This document shows, piece by piece, positions 42,485-53,800 of a DNA stretch of 64,000 nt. Positions within the stretch are counted from its first letter, which is position 1, and every line of letters starts with the position of its first letter. The notes beneath the pieces are model-generated. The model saw only the letters and a program-made list of their open reading frames with translations, had not been told where the DNA came from and did not search any database. The position numbers and the translations under genes are program-made. The stretch spans positions 1 to 64,000 of the forward strand of contig NZ_BAKJ01000016.1 in NCBI RefSeq assembly GCF_000614125.1, read 5' to 3'. This DNA is from Bacteroides rodentium JCM 16496 (lineage in GTDB: Bacteria; Bacteroidota; Bacteroidia; Bacteroidales; Bacteroidaceae).

Positions 42485-42564
42485 GCGGTTATTTCGTTAT
42501 CCTTGTCCTATTATTCCATTTATTTGTACCCATCCTGAGAAAGCCCTTTACGGGGCAATCCGGG

Positions 42565-43455
42565 CTATTTCAAGCTACCGCCGATAATATCGAGCAGCTC
42601 ATTCGTAATGGCCTGCTGACGGCTCTTGTTATACTGTTTCGTCAAATCTTGAATCAACTCGTTGGCATTATCTGTCGCCGTCTGCATGGCTAGCATACGG
42701 GCAGCATGTTCCGAAGTATTGGAATCGAGAAGCACGGTAAATATCTTCTGACTCAACACTTTTGGCAGAAGTTCCGCTATCAGTTCGCCGACGGAAGGTT
42801 CCACAATGTAATCATTATTAAAACTGCGGGCATCCTCCGGTACATCTTCTGCCGCCTCCTGCGCTACTTGCGTCAGGTCAATGGGCAGATAATTCTCGCG
42901 GAGCAGCACCTGCGAACCCATCGATTTGAAGTGATGGTAAATCAGCTCCACATGGTCAATCTGCTTTTCCACAAACTCATGCATCAGCTTCTCCGCCAGC
43001 TCATACGCTTCAACGTACGAAGGCTTGTCTGCCATCAACTGATAGCTGCCTTGCGGCACATATCCCATTTTCTTGACGGCTTCCTCCACCTTTCTCCCAA
43101 CGGGATATATCAGAATATTCTCCTTGCCCAGCGACTGGTAACTTTCCAAAGTCCGTTCCAGCATCTTCGCCACATTCGAGTTGAATGCACCGCACAAGGA
43201 ACTATTGGACGAAAACGCCACGACCGCTACCCTCGTCACGGGCCTTGTCTCGGTATAGGGCGACTCGAAGGAAGCATCCGTACGCAGAAAGTTCGTCAGA
43301 ATCTCATTCAGCTTCCGTTGATAAGGCAGCATATTCTCAATCCGCCCCTGCGCCTTATGCAGTTTGGCAGATGCCACCATCTTCATAGCCGATGTTATCT
43401 GGCGTGTACTCTTGACGGAGCTTATTCTATTTTTTACCTCTTTCAGTGAAGACAT
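42565..43455 (-). CDS. atpG: ATP synthase gamma subunit
   Basis: A 296-residue central-stalk subunit of F1. The N-terminal coiled helix is KEVKNRISSVKSTRQITSAMKMV. C-terminal SEHAARMLAMQTATDNANELI and LTKQYNKSRQQAITNELLDII form the rotating shaft. It is the last gene of the atp operon on the minus strand, separated from atpA by a 121-bp gap with an 18-bp palindrome. Confidence 0.97.
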   Translation of the reverse strand: MSSLKEVKNRISSVKSTRQITSAMKMVASAKLHKAQGRIENMLPYQRKLNEILTNFLRTDASFESPYTETRPVTRVAVVAFSSNSSLCGAFNSNVAKMLERTLESYQSLGKENILIYPVGRKVEEAVKKMGYVPQGSYQLMADKPSYVEAYELAEKLMHEFVEKQIDHVELIYHHFKSMGSQVLLRENYLPIDLTQVAQEAAEDVPEDARSFNNDYIVEPSVGELIAELLPKVLSQKIFTVLLDSNTSEHAARMLAMQTATDNANELIQDLTKQYNKSRQQAITNELLDIIGGSLK

Positions 43456-43476
43456 ATATCTATTTACGATTTAATT

Positions 43477-43562
43477 ATTTACGATTTACGATTGAAGTTA
43501 CTTTTGCTTGCAGCCGATTTACCACTTACCATATAGAGTAGCCCCAATCGTAAATCGTAAAT
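43477..43562. repeat. 18-bp palindrome between atpA and atpG
   Basis: ATTTACGATTTACGATTG (43477-43494) and its perfect reverse complement (43545-43562) enclose 50 bp. Further partial ATTTACGAT copies flank both arms. A transcript of the operon would fold here. Confidence 0.8.
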
Positions 43563-43576
43563 CGTCCAATCGTAAA

Positions 43577-45162
43577 TTACATGAATTGCCTTGCAACCGC
43601 CTCTGCCGTCTCCTCAATCTTCTTGCAGACATCGTCATTGATGGCACCCGTCTTTAAAACATCAAGCACCTCCATGCGATAGTTCATCTCAAGAGACTCA
43701 AGGAAGTTGCGTTCAAACTCGCTGACCTTGTCCAAAGGAACATTCCTCAACAAGCCGTGCGTGCCGCAATAAAGAATGGCAATCTGCTTTTCTACCGGCA
43801 TCGGGCTGTATTGGGGCTGTACCAGCAGGCGTGTATTCTTCTGTCCCTTGTCGATGGTCAATGCCGTCACGGGGTCCATATCGCCACTGAACTTGGTAAA
43901 CGCTTCCAGCTCCCGGTACTGTGCCTGGTCAATCTTTAATGTACCTGCCACCTTCTTCATAGCCTTGACTTGGGCATTACCACCCACACGGCTCACAGAG
44001 ATACCCACGTCAATGGCCGGACGGTTACCCTGGTTGAAGAGGTTCGTATCAAGGAATATCTGCCCGTCAGTGATTGAAATCACATTCGTTGGGATATAGC
44101 GGACACGTCTCCTGCCTGAGTTTCGATAATGGGCAATGCAGTCAGCGAACCGCCACCTTTCACCTTGCCTTTCAGACTGTCCGGCAGGTCGTTCATCTCG
44201 CGTGCCACTTCCTCCTGGCTGATAATCTTCGCCGCACGTTCCAACAAACGGGAGTGCAGATAGAAGATATCACCCGGATAGGCCTCACGTCCTGATGGAC
44301 GGCGCAGAATCAGAGACACTTCACGATAGGCCACCGCCTGCTTGGACAAGTCGTCATAGACCACCAGCGCATGACGGCCGGTATCACGGAAATACTCTCC
44401 GATGGCAGCCCCTGCAAAGGGAGCGTAATACTGCAATGCAGCCGGGTCGCCCGCCGTAGCAGCCACCACGATGGTATAGTCCATCGCACCGTACTGGTGC
44501 AGGGTATTCACGATAGAGGCAACGGTAGAACCTTTCTGACCAATGGCTACATAAATGCAATACACCGGGTCACCGGCTTCAAAATTGGCACGCTGGTTGA
44601 TGATGGTATCAATGGCAATGGCCGTCTTGCCGGTCTGGCGGTCACCGATAATCAGCTCACGTTGCCCGCGGCCAATAGGTATCATGGCATCCACAGCCTT
44701 CAGACCGGTCTGTAGCGGCTGATTCACCGGCTGACGGAAGATGACTCCCGGCGCCTTGCGTTCCAGCGGCATTTCATAAAGCTCTCCGCCTATCAGTCCT
44801 TTTCCGTCGAGCGGCGCACCCAGAGGGTCTATTACACGGCCAAGCATGCCCTCTCCCACCATGATGGAAGCAATACGCTTTGTACGCTTCACAATGAAGC
44901 CTTCCTTGATTTTATCCGTAGGACCAAGCAACACAGCACCCACATTATCCTCTTCGAGGTTCATCACAATGGCCTTGATGCCGTTGTCGAACTCCAGCAA
45001 CTCGTTGGCTTCGGCATTGCGCAGCCCATAGATACGGGCTACACCGTCACTGACTTGCAGTACCGTGCCAATCTCGTCCAACTGTACGCGGGTGTCAATC
45101 CCTTCCAGTTGCTTGCGGAGAATATCGGAGACTTCGCTTACTTTTATATTTTCAGACAACAT
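43577..45162 (-). CDS. atpA: ATP synthase alpha subunit (frameshift)
   Basis: About 528 residues when repaired; non-catalytic nucleotide-binding F1 subunit. P-loop [15 protein letters not shown], then [42 protein letters not shown] motif (seen as [16 protein letters not shown]) and [19 protein letters not shown]. The frame breaks near 44090, where GCTATATCCC replaces GCTTATATCCC (Ala-Tyr-Ile-Pro). An essential gene, so probably a sequence error. The atpH gene is upstream across a 129-bp gap with a palindrome. Confidence 0.96.
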
Positions 45163-45177
45163 CTTAGTATTTACTAT

Positions 45178-45276
45178 TTTACAATTTACTATTTACTATT
45201 TGAAAGAACACGAATCATGTACTGTTTGACCTCTACAACTTACCCATCACAAAACTATTAAATAGTAAATTGTAAA
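45178..45276. repeat. 17-bp palindrome between atpH and atpA
   Basis: TTTACAATTTACTATTT (45178-45194) and its perfect reverse complement (45260-45276) enclose 65 bp. It is related in composition to the palindromes at 43477 and 46402. Confidence 0.78.
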
Positions 45277-45291
45277 TTGTCAAATCGTAAA

Positions 45292-45852
45292 TCACACGAT
45301 TCTTCTATTCTTATCAATGAACTGCTGTTTCACTTTCTTAAGCTGCGTAGCAATACTGGCATCCAGACGGAAGTCGTTGATGTCGAAGATAAAACCACCT
45401 TCAATGGAGGGATCCACTTCAGTCTGTAGCTCCATGCTGGCATGCAGCAAGGAGGAAGCACTGTCATGGATACGCTCCCGCACTTCCTGGCTGACGGGAA
45501 CGGCTGTTATCAGCTTTCCTACACCGATATGCTTGTCTTTCCGGTACAAATCCAGAAAGCTCAAGCAGATGTACTGGAGAAAGCTTTCCCGCCGGTTCTT
45601 CAACACCAGGGCCATGAAACGCGCAAACTCACGGCCCGCAGGAGCATCCCCCACAGCAGCGGTACAGATAAGTGCGAACTTCTCACGTATCGTCAGGATG
45701 GGGTTTTCCAATGCCATGCGCAAATCCGGATGTTTCCTGAAGCTACGGTCGAGCATACAAAACTCCTTGTACAGAGTATCTTCTGCCCCCATGCTCTTGG
45801 CATATTCCATCAATGCTTTCGCATAACGCATCGAAACGATTCCTATATCCAT
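45292..45852 (-). CDS. atpH: ATP synthase delta subunit
   Basis: A 186-residue F1 delta (OSCP) subunit linking F1 to the peripheral stalk. N-terminal helical domain MDIGIVSMRYAKALMEYAKS, middle RKHPDLRMALENPILTIREK, and C-terminal conserved VDPSIEGGFIFDINDFRLDASI with LKKVKQQFI. It starts 11 bp after atpF. Confidence 0.95.
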   Translation of the reverse strand: MDIGIVSMRYAKALMEYAKSMGAEDTLYKEFCMLDRSFRKHPDLRMALENPILTIREKFALICTAAVGDAPAGREFARFMALVLKNRRESFLQYICLSFLDLYRKDKHIGVGKLITAVPVSQEVRERIHDSASSLLHASMELQTEVDPSIEGGFIFDINDFRLDASIATQLKKVKQQFIDKNRRIV

Positions 45853-45863
45853 TTCTTTGAGAA

Positions 45864-46370
45864 TTAATTGTTTTTACTTGCGGCCAGCACTTCATCCAGC
45901 ATCCGGTCTATCATCTCCATCTGCTCATGTTTCTCGTCCAGATTCTTGCGGATAATTTTCTCGGCTATATCTACGGACAAGACTGCCACCTGGCGGCGAA
46001 TATCGCGGATGGCCTCTTCCTTCTCTTGCTGTATCTGCTTTTTAACTTCGTCCAGCTCCTTCTGCGCGGCGACTTCCGCCTGCTTGCGTGCTTCGACGAT
46101 AATCTTGTCACGCTCATGCATCGCCTCCCGCAGAATGCGTCCTTGTTCTTTGTTGGCAGCAGCAATCAACGCTTCACTCTCCTCTTTCAGTTTGGAGAGC
46201 TGGGCATTTGCTTCGCGTGCCACTTCCAAAGACTGGTCGATGTAGGTCTTGCGACCTTCCACCATCTTGGTGATAACGGGAAAACCGTACTTGGCAAGCA
46301 CCACAAACACCACACCGAATGAAAGGAGCATCCAGAACAGCAGACCACTATCGGGTAATAACAATGACAT
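45864..46370 (-). CDS. atpF: ATP synthase b subunit
   Basis: A 168-residue F0 peripheral-stalk subunit. N-terminal membrane helix ([20 protein letters not shown]), then a long charged coiled coil ([40 protein letters not shown]) ending EVLAASKNN. The helix-coil layout and position between atpE and atpH are diagnostic. Confidence 0.95.
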   Translation of the reverse strand: MSLLLPDSGLLFWMLLSFGVVFVVLAKYGFPVITKMVEGRKTYIDQSLEVAREANAQLSKLKEESEALIAAANKEQGRILREAMHERDKIIVEARKQAEVAAQKELDEVKKQIQQEKEEAIRDIRRQVAVLSVDIAEKIIRKNLDEKHEQMEMIDRMLDEVLAASKNN

Positions 46371-46401
46371 AATTTTATTTACTATTTGACAATTTACGAT
46401 T

Positions 46402-46442
46402 TACAATTTGGCTGCGAAGTGATGCTGCACGGACAAATTGTA
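46402..46442. repeat. Short palindrome between atpE and atpF
   Basis: TACAATTTG (46402-46410) and CAAATTGTA (46434-46442), with looser pairing continuing outward. It is the third AT-rich palindrome in atp operon gaps. Confidence 0.6.
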
Positions 46443-46465
46443 CTTTGTAAATGGTAGATTGTACA

Positions 46466-46735
<270 letters not shown>

Positions 46736-46779
46736 TTAAATGGTTATTTTTATTAATATTTATATTCCCAATAATCGTA

Positions 46780-47848
46780 TCACTTCACCGCCTTCTCCTT
46801 ATGCTCTTCCTGCGCCAAGCCGATGAACACAGCCGATAGCATGGTGAACACATATGCCTGGATAAAGGCAACCAACAACTCAAGCGCATTCATAAAGATA
46901 TTGAATAACACCGATGCCACAGTAAGCGCTCCGTTCAAAGCAGCTCCCATACCGACCGAGATGAATATCAGACAAGTAAGCACCAACATAGCCATGTGCC
47001 CTGCCAGCATATTGGCAAAAAGACGTATCATCAAAGCAAACGGTTTGGTAAAAATGCCGAAGAACTCGATGAACGGCATCATAGGGACCGGCACCTTCAG
47101 CCACCAGGCACATCCGGCCAGAAGATATCTTTCCAATAAGTCTTGGTTCCAAAGATATTCACGGCCAAGAAAGTACAGATGGCCAGTATCATCGTAATGG
47201 CTATATTTCCCGTCACGTTGGCCCCTCCGGGAAAGAAAGGAATCAGCCCATAATGTTGTTGATGAAAATAAAGAAGAAGGCCGTCAGCAAGTAAGGTGCG
47301 AATTTACGGTACTTCGGACCGACACAGCTCTTTATAATATCATCGTTCACCATCATGATAAACATCTCCATAAACCCGATGAAACCACCGGGAGCGGCAC
47401 TTCCCTGCGGGTGCTTGCGATACCAGTGCGCCACACTCAAAATGATGACAAGCAGCAATGCGCTGTTGATGAGCAAAGCCAGTGTCACCTTCGTGATGGA
47501 GATGTCCAACGGGCGTATTTCGTTTCCGGTGGCATCATGCTCCACCAGCTTGCCTTCGTACTTGCTCCCTGCGGGAGCAATGGAAAAGCCTTCATAGCTT
47601 CCACCGTTCTCCTCCAGACGTGAGGATAGAAAGGCATGCCATCCGGTGGTAGAGCTATGCACTATTACCGGCAAGGGAATCGTAACGTGAGTTTCGCCCC
47701 ACGTCGTGATGTGCCATTCGTAAGAATCGCCGATATGCCCGAAGACAATCTCCTTCACGTCCACCGTATTCTCGGCCCGCACCGTGGCGGGCAGCAACAT
47801 GCCCAGTGCCAGCAGAACTACAGTCAGTATGTTACACAATCTTTTCAT
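46780..47848 (-). CDS. atpB: ATP synthase a subunit (two frameshifts)
   Basis: About 356 residues when repaired. It has a signal peptide (MKRLCNILTVVLLALGMLLP) and an extra periplasmic domain typical of Bacteroidota a subunits. Membrane helices follow, with MRLLANML-like core FALMIRLFANMLAGHMAMLVL carrying the essential Arg, and a C-terminal LELLVAFIQAYVFTMLSAVFI. Break 1 near 47242: GGGCTGATT for GGGCCTGATT. Break 2 near 47103: CCTGGTGG for CCTTGGTGG. The intervening reading (IPFFPGGANVTGNIA; NIFGTKTYWKDIFWP) is intact in the third frame. Two losses in an essential gene argue for sequence error. Confidence 0.94.
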
Positions 47849-48251
47849 TGTTACTTTTCTTTTTCAGTTTCCGGTTCACCTCAAAAGTGAAGAAAAACCA
47901 GGAATCATAAATCAAATATATCAGATAGTTGGCTATAAACGTCAACAGAAACGCCCTGGCTTCCTCACGTACTGCAACGCAATAAACCAGCATCACAATC
48001 ATGGAGACCAGCATTCTCATCACACGCATCAGCAGATAAATCTGCAACATTCGTCCCGGCATCCGGTGACGGCAGCTTTCGGTCATATTAATCATGAATA
48101 CTCCGAAAACAAAGAAGAAAAGCGGAATCAGCGGATAACCGCCGAAATAGTGATGCGGATTTATCGAAAAATACGCCCAACCGCCTGCAATTCCTATCAA
48201 CACCGTCAAGAGCGCCGTATGCAACAAGTAGTTTCTCTTAGTAATAGTCAC
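47832..48251 (-). CDS. AtpI-like membrane protein of the ATP synthase operon
   Basis: A 139-residue protein with four hydrophobic segments (LLHTALLTVLIGIAGGWAYF, LIPLFFFVFGVFMINM, LVSMIVMLVYCVAV, LTFIANYLIYLIYDSWFFF) and a basic C-terminus. It overlaps the atpB start by 17 bp and lies between atpC and atpB. Position and topology suggest an AtpI-type assembly factor for the c-ring, but similarity to E. coli AtpI is not obvious. Confidence 0.75.
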   Translation of the reverse strand: MTITKRNYLLHTALLTVLIGIAGGWAYFSINPHHYFGGYPLIPLFFFVFGVFMINMTESCRHRMPGRMLQIYLLMRVMRMLVSMIVMLVYCVAVREEARAFLLTFIANYLIYLIYDSWFFFTFEVNRKLKKKSNNEKIV

Positions 48252-48292
48252 GCCAACAACCTTTAACCTTTAATTTTCAATTTTTTAATTGC

Positions 48293-48543
48293 CTATTGCT
48301 GTTCTATACAGACGGCAACCCTTCCGTTACTCATCTCCACGAATCCGCTTTGAATATCCAGCTCATGTTCCTCACCGTCCGCTGCGTAGACCAATTTCCC
48401 CGTTCCCAACGATGATACAATCGGCGCATGCTGTGGCAGGATAGAAAAAGAGCCATAGTGCCCGGCAATGTAACACTTTCCACTTCCCCGTTGAAGAGCT
48501 CCTTCTCCGGTGAAACAATATTCAAATGCAACCTTTTCATCAT
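48293..48543 (-). CDS. atpC: ATP synthase epsilon subunit, short form (frameshift)
   Basis: About 83 residues when repaired, starting MMKRLHLNIVSPEKELFNGE, then VESVTLPGT. It breaks near 48464 (a base missing before TATGGCTCTTTT), then YGSFSILPQHAPIVSSLGTG and VYAADGEEHELDI, ending VAVCIEQQ. Only the N-terminal beta-sandwich is present; the helical C-terminal domain of longer epsilon subunits is absent, as in other Bacteroidota. It follows atpD by 16 bp. Confidence 0.9.
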
Positions 48544-48559
48544 CAAAGCTCCCAGACTT

Positions 48560-50106
<1,547 letters not shown>

Positions 50107-50266
50107 TTATTCTATAATTATTTTTCCCAATACTAAGTTGTAAGTCGCGTGTATCCTCTAAAACAAATCAGCCAAGTCGCGTCTTTCATCAGCTATATAA
50201 GTACTTGTACCTATTAACGTTTGTCAGCAACGGTTTGTTCATCCCAATAGTTACATAAACAACGAT

Positions 50267-50275
50267 GCAAATGTA
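50267..50275 (-). promoter_or_regulatory. atp operon promoter -7 box within a palindrome
   Basis: The minus strand reads TACATTTGC. The box overlaps ATGCAAAT-N9-ATTTGCAT (50266-50290), an 8-bp inverted repeat. The leader to atpD would be about 160 nt. The rest of the 594-bp gap 50101-50694 holds hairpins at 50471-50500 (AATAAGCCTTGTC stem), 50556-50572 and 50630-50659, and no gene. Confidence 0.55.
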
Positions 50276-50629
50276 TAAACAATTTGCATGTAGTTGTTAC
50301 CGTGTATAGCATTTTTTTGAACAAAAAAGACTATTTTGAACGATTAATACTACAATTGGAACAAATTGTTACAGACATGATAACGTCAGTTAACAATTAG
50401 CAAGAAAAGGAATTGTCCACCCATCTTATGAAAAACCACTGAATTGGCTACAGAGATTCTGTATATAAAAAATAAGCCTTGTCTCTCGACAAGGCTTATT
50501 CACAACACAAACACAAAATAAAACACGACAAAACTACTATGCAATCTTACCTGTCTATGCCGGGGAGGCATACGTACTAGTTACGGATATTCACATATAC
50601 ATAAACAGCTTCAGGCTGATTTGCACATT

Positions 50630-50659
50630 ATAAACAAATGCGGGGAGGCATTTGTTTAT
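50630..50659 (-). terminator. Hairpin after galE
   Basis: ATAAACAAATGC (50630-50641) and GCATTTGTTTAT (50648-50659) form a perfect 12-bp stem with loop GGGGAG, 35 bp past the galE stop. A shorter related hairpin (TATGCC-GGGGA-GGCATA) is at 50556-50572. The T-tract is weak, so terminator function is likely but not certain. Confidence 0.55.
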
Positions 50660-50694
50660 TGCCTATTTGTTAAAAAACACAAATTCAAAGTTTG

Positions 50695-51729
50695 TCATTG
50701 AATACCTCTTTCACGAAGCTTCAACTGCCATTTCCATGCAGAAAGTAAAGTATCTTCAATACTTGTTTCTGCCTTCCAACCCAATTCATTGTTTGCCAAT
50801 TCCGGGTTTGCCCATACTTTCTCAATATCACCGGCACGCCGACCTACTATCTGATAGTTCAGTTTTACACCGGTAGCCTTTTCGAAAGCATTAATCAGTT
50901 CCAATACGGAAAGTCCACGACCTGTACCGATATTGAATACTTCCACTTTCTCCTTCTGCTTGTTCTCCAAGATACGACGGATAGCCACTACGTGTGCTTT
51001 GGCCAAATCGACTACATTGATGAAGTCGCGGATACAAGAACCGTCGGGAGTATCATAATCGTCACCAAACACGCTCAGTTTCTCACGGATGCCGATAGCG
51101 GTCTGGGTAAGATAAGGTATCAAGTTCTGCGGTACACCGTTAGGCAACTCTCCCAGCAATGCTGTGGGGTGTGCACCTATCGGATTGAAGTAACGCAACA
51201 AAATGGCGTTTATCGGAGCACCGGAAGCAACCGTATCACGTACAATCTCTTCATTGATTTGCTTCGTGTTTCCATACGGAGACTCAGCTTTCTTAATAGG
51301 TGCCTTTTCCGTTACCGGAAGTTCGTCCGGCTGACCGTAAACTGTGCAGGAAGAAGAGAATACGATACCCTCCACTCCATGCTTCGGCATCAATTCCAGC
51401 AGGTTTATCAGTGAAACCAGGTTGTTACGATAGTAAAGCAACGGTTTCTGGACAGACTCGCCCACAGCCTTACTGGCCGCAAAGTGAATGATGGCTTTAA
51501 TGCCTTTATATTTGGTAAACACAGCGTCAAGACCGGCATAATCCAAACAATCCAATTTCTCGAATGCAGGACGGATGCCTGATACCTTCTCTATGTTATC
51601 TACAACATCTGCGCTGGAGTTTGACAAATTATCAATAATAACAACTTCATAACCTGCGTTTTGAAGTTCCACCACCGTGTGAGAACCAATATAACCGGTT
51701 CCACCCGTAACTAAGATTTTCTCTTTCAT
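50695..51729 (-). CDS. galE: UDP-glucose 4-epimerase
   Basis: A 344-residue NAD-dependent epimerase interconverting UDP-glucose and UDP-galactose. Start at ATG 51729 (MKEKILVTGGTGYIGSHTVV); the frame extends upstream without support. Rossmann motif GGTGYIGS, the catalytic Ser region FSSSCTVYG, SPYGNTKQ with Tyr-x-x-x-Lys, RYFNPIGAHP and NIGTGRGLSVLELI. Full length. It has its own promoter. Confidence 0.96.
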   Translation of the reverse strand: MKEKILVTGGTGYIGSHTVVELQNAGYEVVIIDNLSNSSADVVDNIEKVSGIRPAFEKLDCLDYAGLDAVFTKYKGIKAIIHFAASKAVGESVQKPLLYYRNNLVSLINLLELMPKHGVEGIVFSSSCTVYGQPDELPVTEKAPIKKAESPYGNTKQINEEIVRDTVASGAPINAILLRYFNPIGAHPTALLGELPNGVPQNLIPYLTQTAIGIREKLSVFGDDYDTPDGSCIRDFINVVDLAKAHVVAIRRILENKQKEKVEVFNIGTGRGLSVLELINAFEKATGVKLNYQIVGRRAGDIEKVWANPELANNELGWKAETSIEDTLLSAWKWQLKLRERGIQ

Positions 51730-51771
51730 ATTAAATATAGACAATTTAGCTTTTAGGTTATCAATACGCCA

Positions 51772-51779
51772 CAAATGTA
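51772..51779 (-). promoter_or_regulatory. galE promoter -7 box
   Basis: The minus strand reads TACATTTG, consensus, 43 bp before the galE ATG. Confidence 0.6.
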
Positions 51780-51860
51780 AGGAAATAAATTAATAAAAAC
51801 AGAAAAAGGGGGATAAATTTTAGCTTATCCCCCTTTCACTTTATTTCCGGTTTTTCTTCT

Positions 51861-52444
51861 TTAAATCTTCACAACCCCCGAAAAGCCCATGAATGCCATT
51901 GCCAGCAGTCCGGCAGTAATCAAAGCTATCGGAGTACCCTGCATACCTTTCGGTACACTAACGAGGCTCATTTGCTCACGCAAACCTGCAAACAGTGTCA
52001 GCGCCAAGCCGAAACCAAGTGCTGTAGAGAATGCATAAACCACTCCCGTCAGCAAATCATAATCTTTTTGGATAACAAGGATGGCCACACCGAGAATACA
52101 GCAGTTGGTAGTAATCAACGGCAGGAATACGCCCAAGGCTGATACAGAGAAGGAGAAACTTTCTTCAGGATGATCTCTACCATCTGCACCAATGCGGCAA
52201 TCACCAGGATGAAGGTAATAGTCTGCAAATAGCCCAAATCAAAAGCGTCGAGCACATACTTCTGAATAAGGAATGTCACGATAGTGGCAATAGTGAGCAC
52301 AAATGCCACCGCAGCCGACATGCCCAATGCAGTCTCCACTTTCTTGGAAACCCCCAAGAACGGGCAGATTCCCAAGAATTGCGACAATACGATGTTGTTT
52401 ACAAAGATTGCCGAGATAAATATTAATATATATTCCATAATCAT
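51861..52444 (-). CDS. rnfA: Rnf electron transport subunit A (frameshift)
   Basis: About 194 residues when repaired; six-helix membrane subunit of the Rnf complex. N-terminal EYILIFISAIFVNNIVLSQF and GICPFLGVSKKVETALGMSA, and second part LGVFLPLITTNCCILGVAIL and FSTALGFGLALTLFAGLREQ. The frame breaks near 52143 (CAGCCTTG for CAGGCCTTG). It is the last gene of the operon, separated from rnfE by an 87-bp gap with a CGGCAG-CCTA-CTGCCG hairpin (52479-52494). Confidence 0.94.
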
Positions 52445-52531
52445 TAAATTAAGAATTAAAAACTAAAAATTAAAAGCCCGGCAGCCTACTGCCGATACGT
52501 TCTCAATTTTTTCATTTTTAATTTTTCATTA

Positions 52532-53116
52532 TTAATTCTTCTTCATACTGTTGATTAAAGCAATGAGATAGCCCAATGCGATGAATGCACCTGGAGCAAG
52601 GACAAATACCAACATGCCGTATTCTTCGGGAAGGATACTCAAGTTGAATATCTTGCCGGTTCCCAAGAACTCACGCACGGCACCCAGCAATGTCAGTGCA
52701 ATGGTAAAGCCCAAGCCCATTCCCAAACCGTCAAACAAGGAGGCCACCGGATTGTTCTTGGCTGCAAATGCCTCGGCACGTCCCAATACGATGCAGTTTA
52801 CAACAATCAATGGAATAAACAGACCCAGCGTGGCATACAATGCGGGAACATATGCCTGCATCACCATCTGCAACAGAGTCACAAAGGATGCGATAACCAC
52901 AATGAATGAAGGGATACGCACCATATCGGGAATCAGATTCTTGATGGCAGAGATTACCACATTGGAACATATCAGTACGAACATCGTAGCCAGTCCCATG
53001 CCCATACCGTTGATGGCAGAGGAAGTGGTACCCAATGTAGGACACATACCAAGCAGGAGTACAAACGTAGGATTCTCTTTGATAATCCCGTTCATCATAA
53101 CCTTAAAATTATTCAT
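52532..53116 (-). CDS. rnfE: Rnf electron transport subunit E
   Basis: A 194-residue membrane subunit homologous to RnfA/NqrD. Motifs are GIIKENPTFVLLLGMCPTLG, SSAINGMGMGLATMFVLI, FIPLIVVNCIVLGRAEAFA and GLGMGLGFTIALTLLGAVRE. It starts 18 bp after rnfG. Confidence 0.95.
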   Translation of the reverse strand: MNNFKVMMNGIIKENPTFVLLLGMCPTLGTTSSAINGMGMGLATMFVLICSNVVISAIKNLIPDMVRIPSFIVVIASFVTLLQMVMQAYVPALYATLGLFIPLIVVNCIVLGRAEAFAAKNNPVASLFDGLGMGLGFTIALTLLGAVREFLGTGKIFNLSILPEEYGMLVFVLAPGAFIALGYLIALINSMKKN

Positions 53117-53134
53117 ATCTTCTACTCCTTTCTT

Positions 53135-53800
53135 TTATTCGGCACTGATACTGTCTGCGGCAGCAGTGCCGGCAGCATCAGCAGCTTGTTCAACATTCTT
53201 TTGAGTGGCACCCGTAGTACCGTCTGCCGTGTTCTGACCGGCATAAGCGGCGTATGCAGCATTCACCGCACTCAAGAAAGCGCGTGAAGTAATGGTAGAG
53301 GCAGTAATGGCATCCACCTTGCCACCGTCCTTGCTCACTACCAGAGGGGCTTCACCCGGATTCATGCCCGTAATGTCCCCCTTGTTTCCCTTCTTAAACC
53401 AGTCGGCAGCCTTGGAGCCCAGTCCCGGAGTCTCCACATGCGACAACAAGGAGTAGTTGATGATTTTGCCTTCGGCATCAAAGCCCACCAGCACCTTCAG
53501 TTCACCACCAAAGCCCATAGCAACTGCTTCCACAGCCGCTCCGACATACTCTCCACCTTTGGTGGCAGGATATACGGAATACTGTACTCCGTTTACTTCC
53601 TGCATCTTCTTCTCGGCAATGGGGTCATTGTCGAAGCCCGGAACTACCAAGTTTACAGCATCGCTCAAGGTCTTTGCATTGGCCTGCGCAATGGGTTCTT
53701 TCGTCAATTCGTTTACATAAGCCAGCAGCGCTACGGAAATTGCGGTAACACCCGTAAGTACCAGCAACATATTCTTCAAGGATGATTCTAACTTTTTCAT
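53135..53800 (-). CDS. rnfG: Rnf electron transport subunit G
   Basis: A 221-residue subunit anchored by an N-terminal helix (MLLVLTGVTAISVALLAYV). The FMN-binding domain has GFDAEGKIINYSLLSHVETPGLG and the covalent FMN motif DAITASTIT, whose last Thr carries FMN in the family. It has a long Ala/Thr-rich C-terminal tail. It overlaps rnfD by 4 bp. Confidence 0.95.
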   Translation of the reverse strand: MKKLESSLKNMLLVLTGVTAISVALLAYVNELTKEPIAQANAKTLSDAVNLVVPGFDNDPIAEKKMQEVNGVQYSVYPATKGGEYVGAAVEAVAMGFGGELKVLVGFDAEGKIINYSLLSHVETPGLGSKAADWFKKGNKGDITGMNPGEAPLVVSKDGGKVDAITASTITSRAFLSAVNAAYAAYAGQNTADGTTGATQKNVEQAADAAGTAAADSISAE

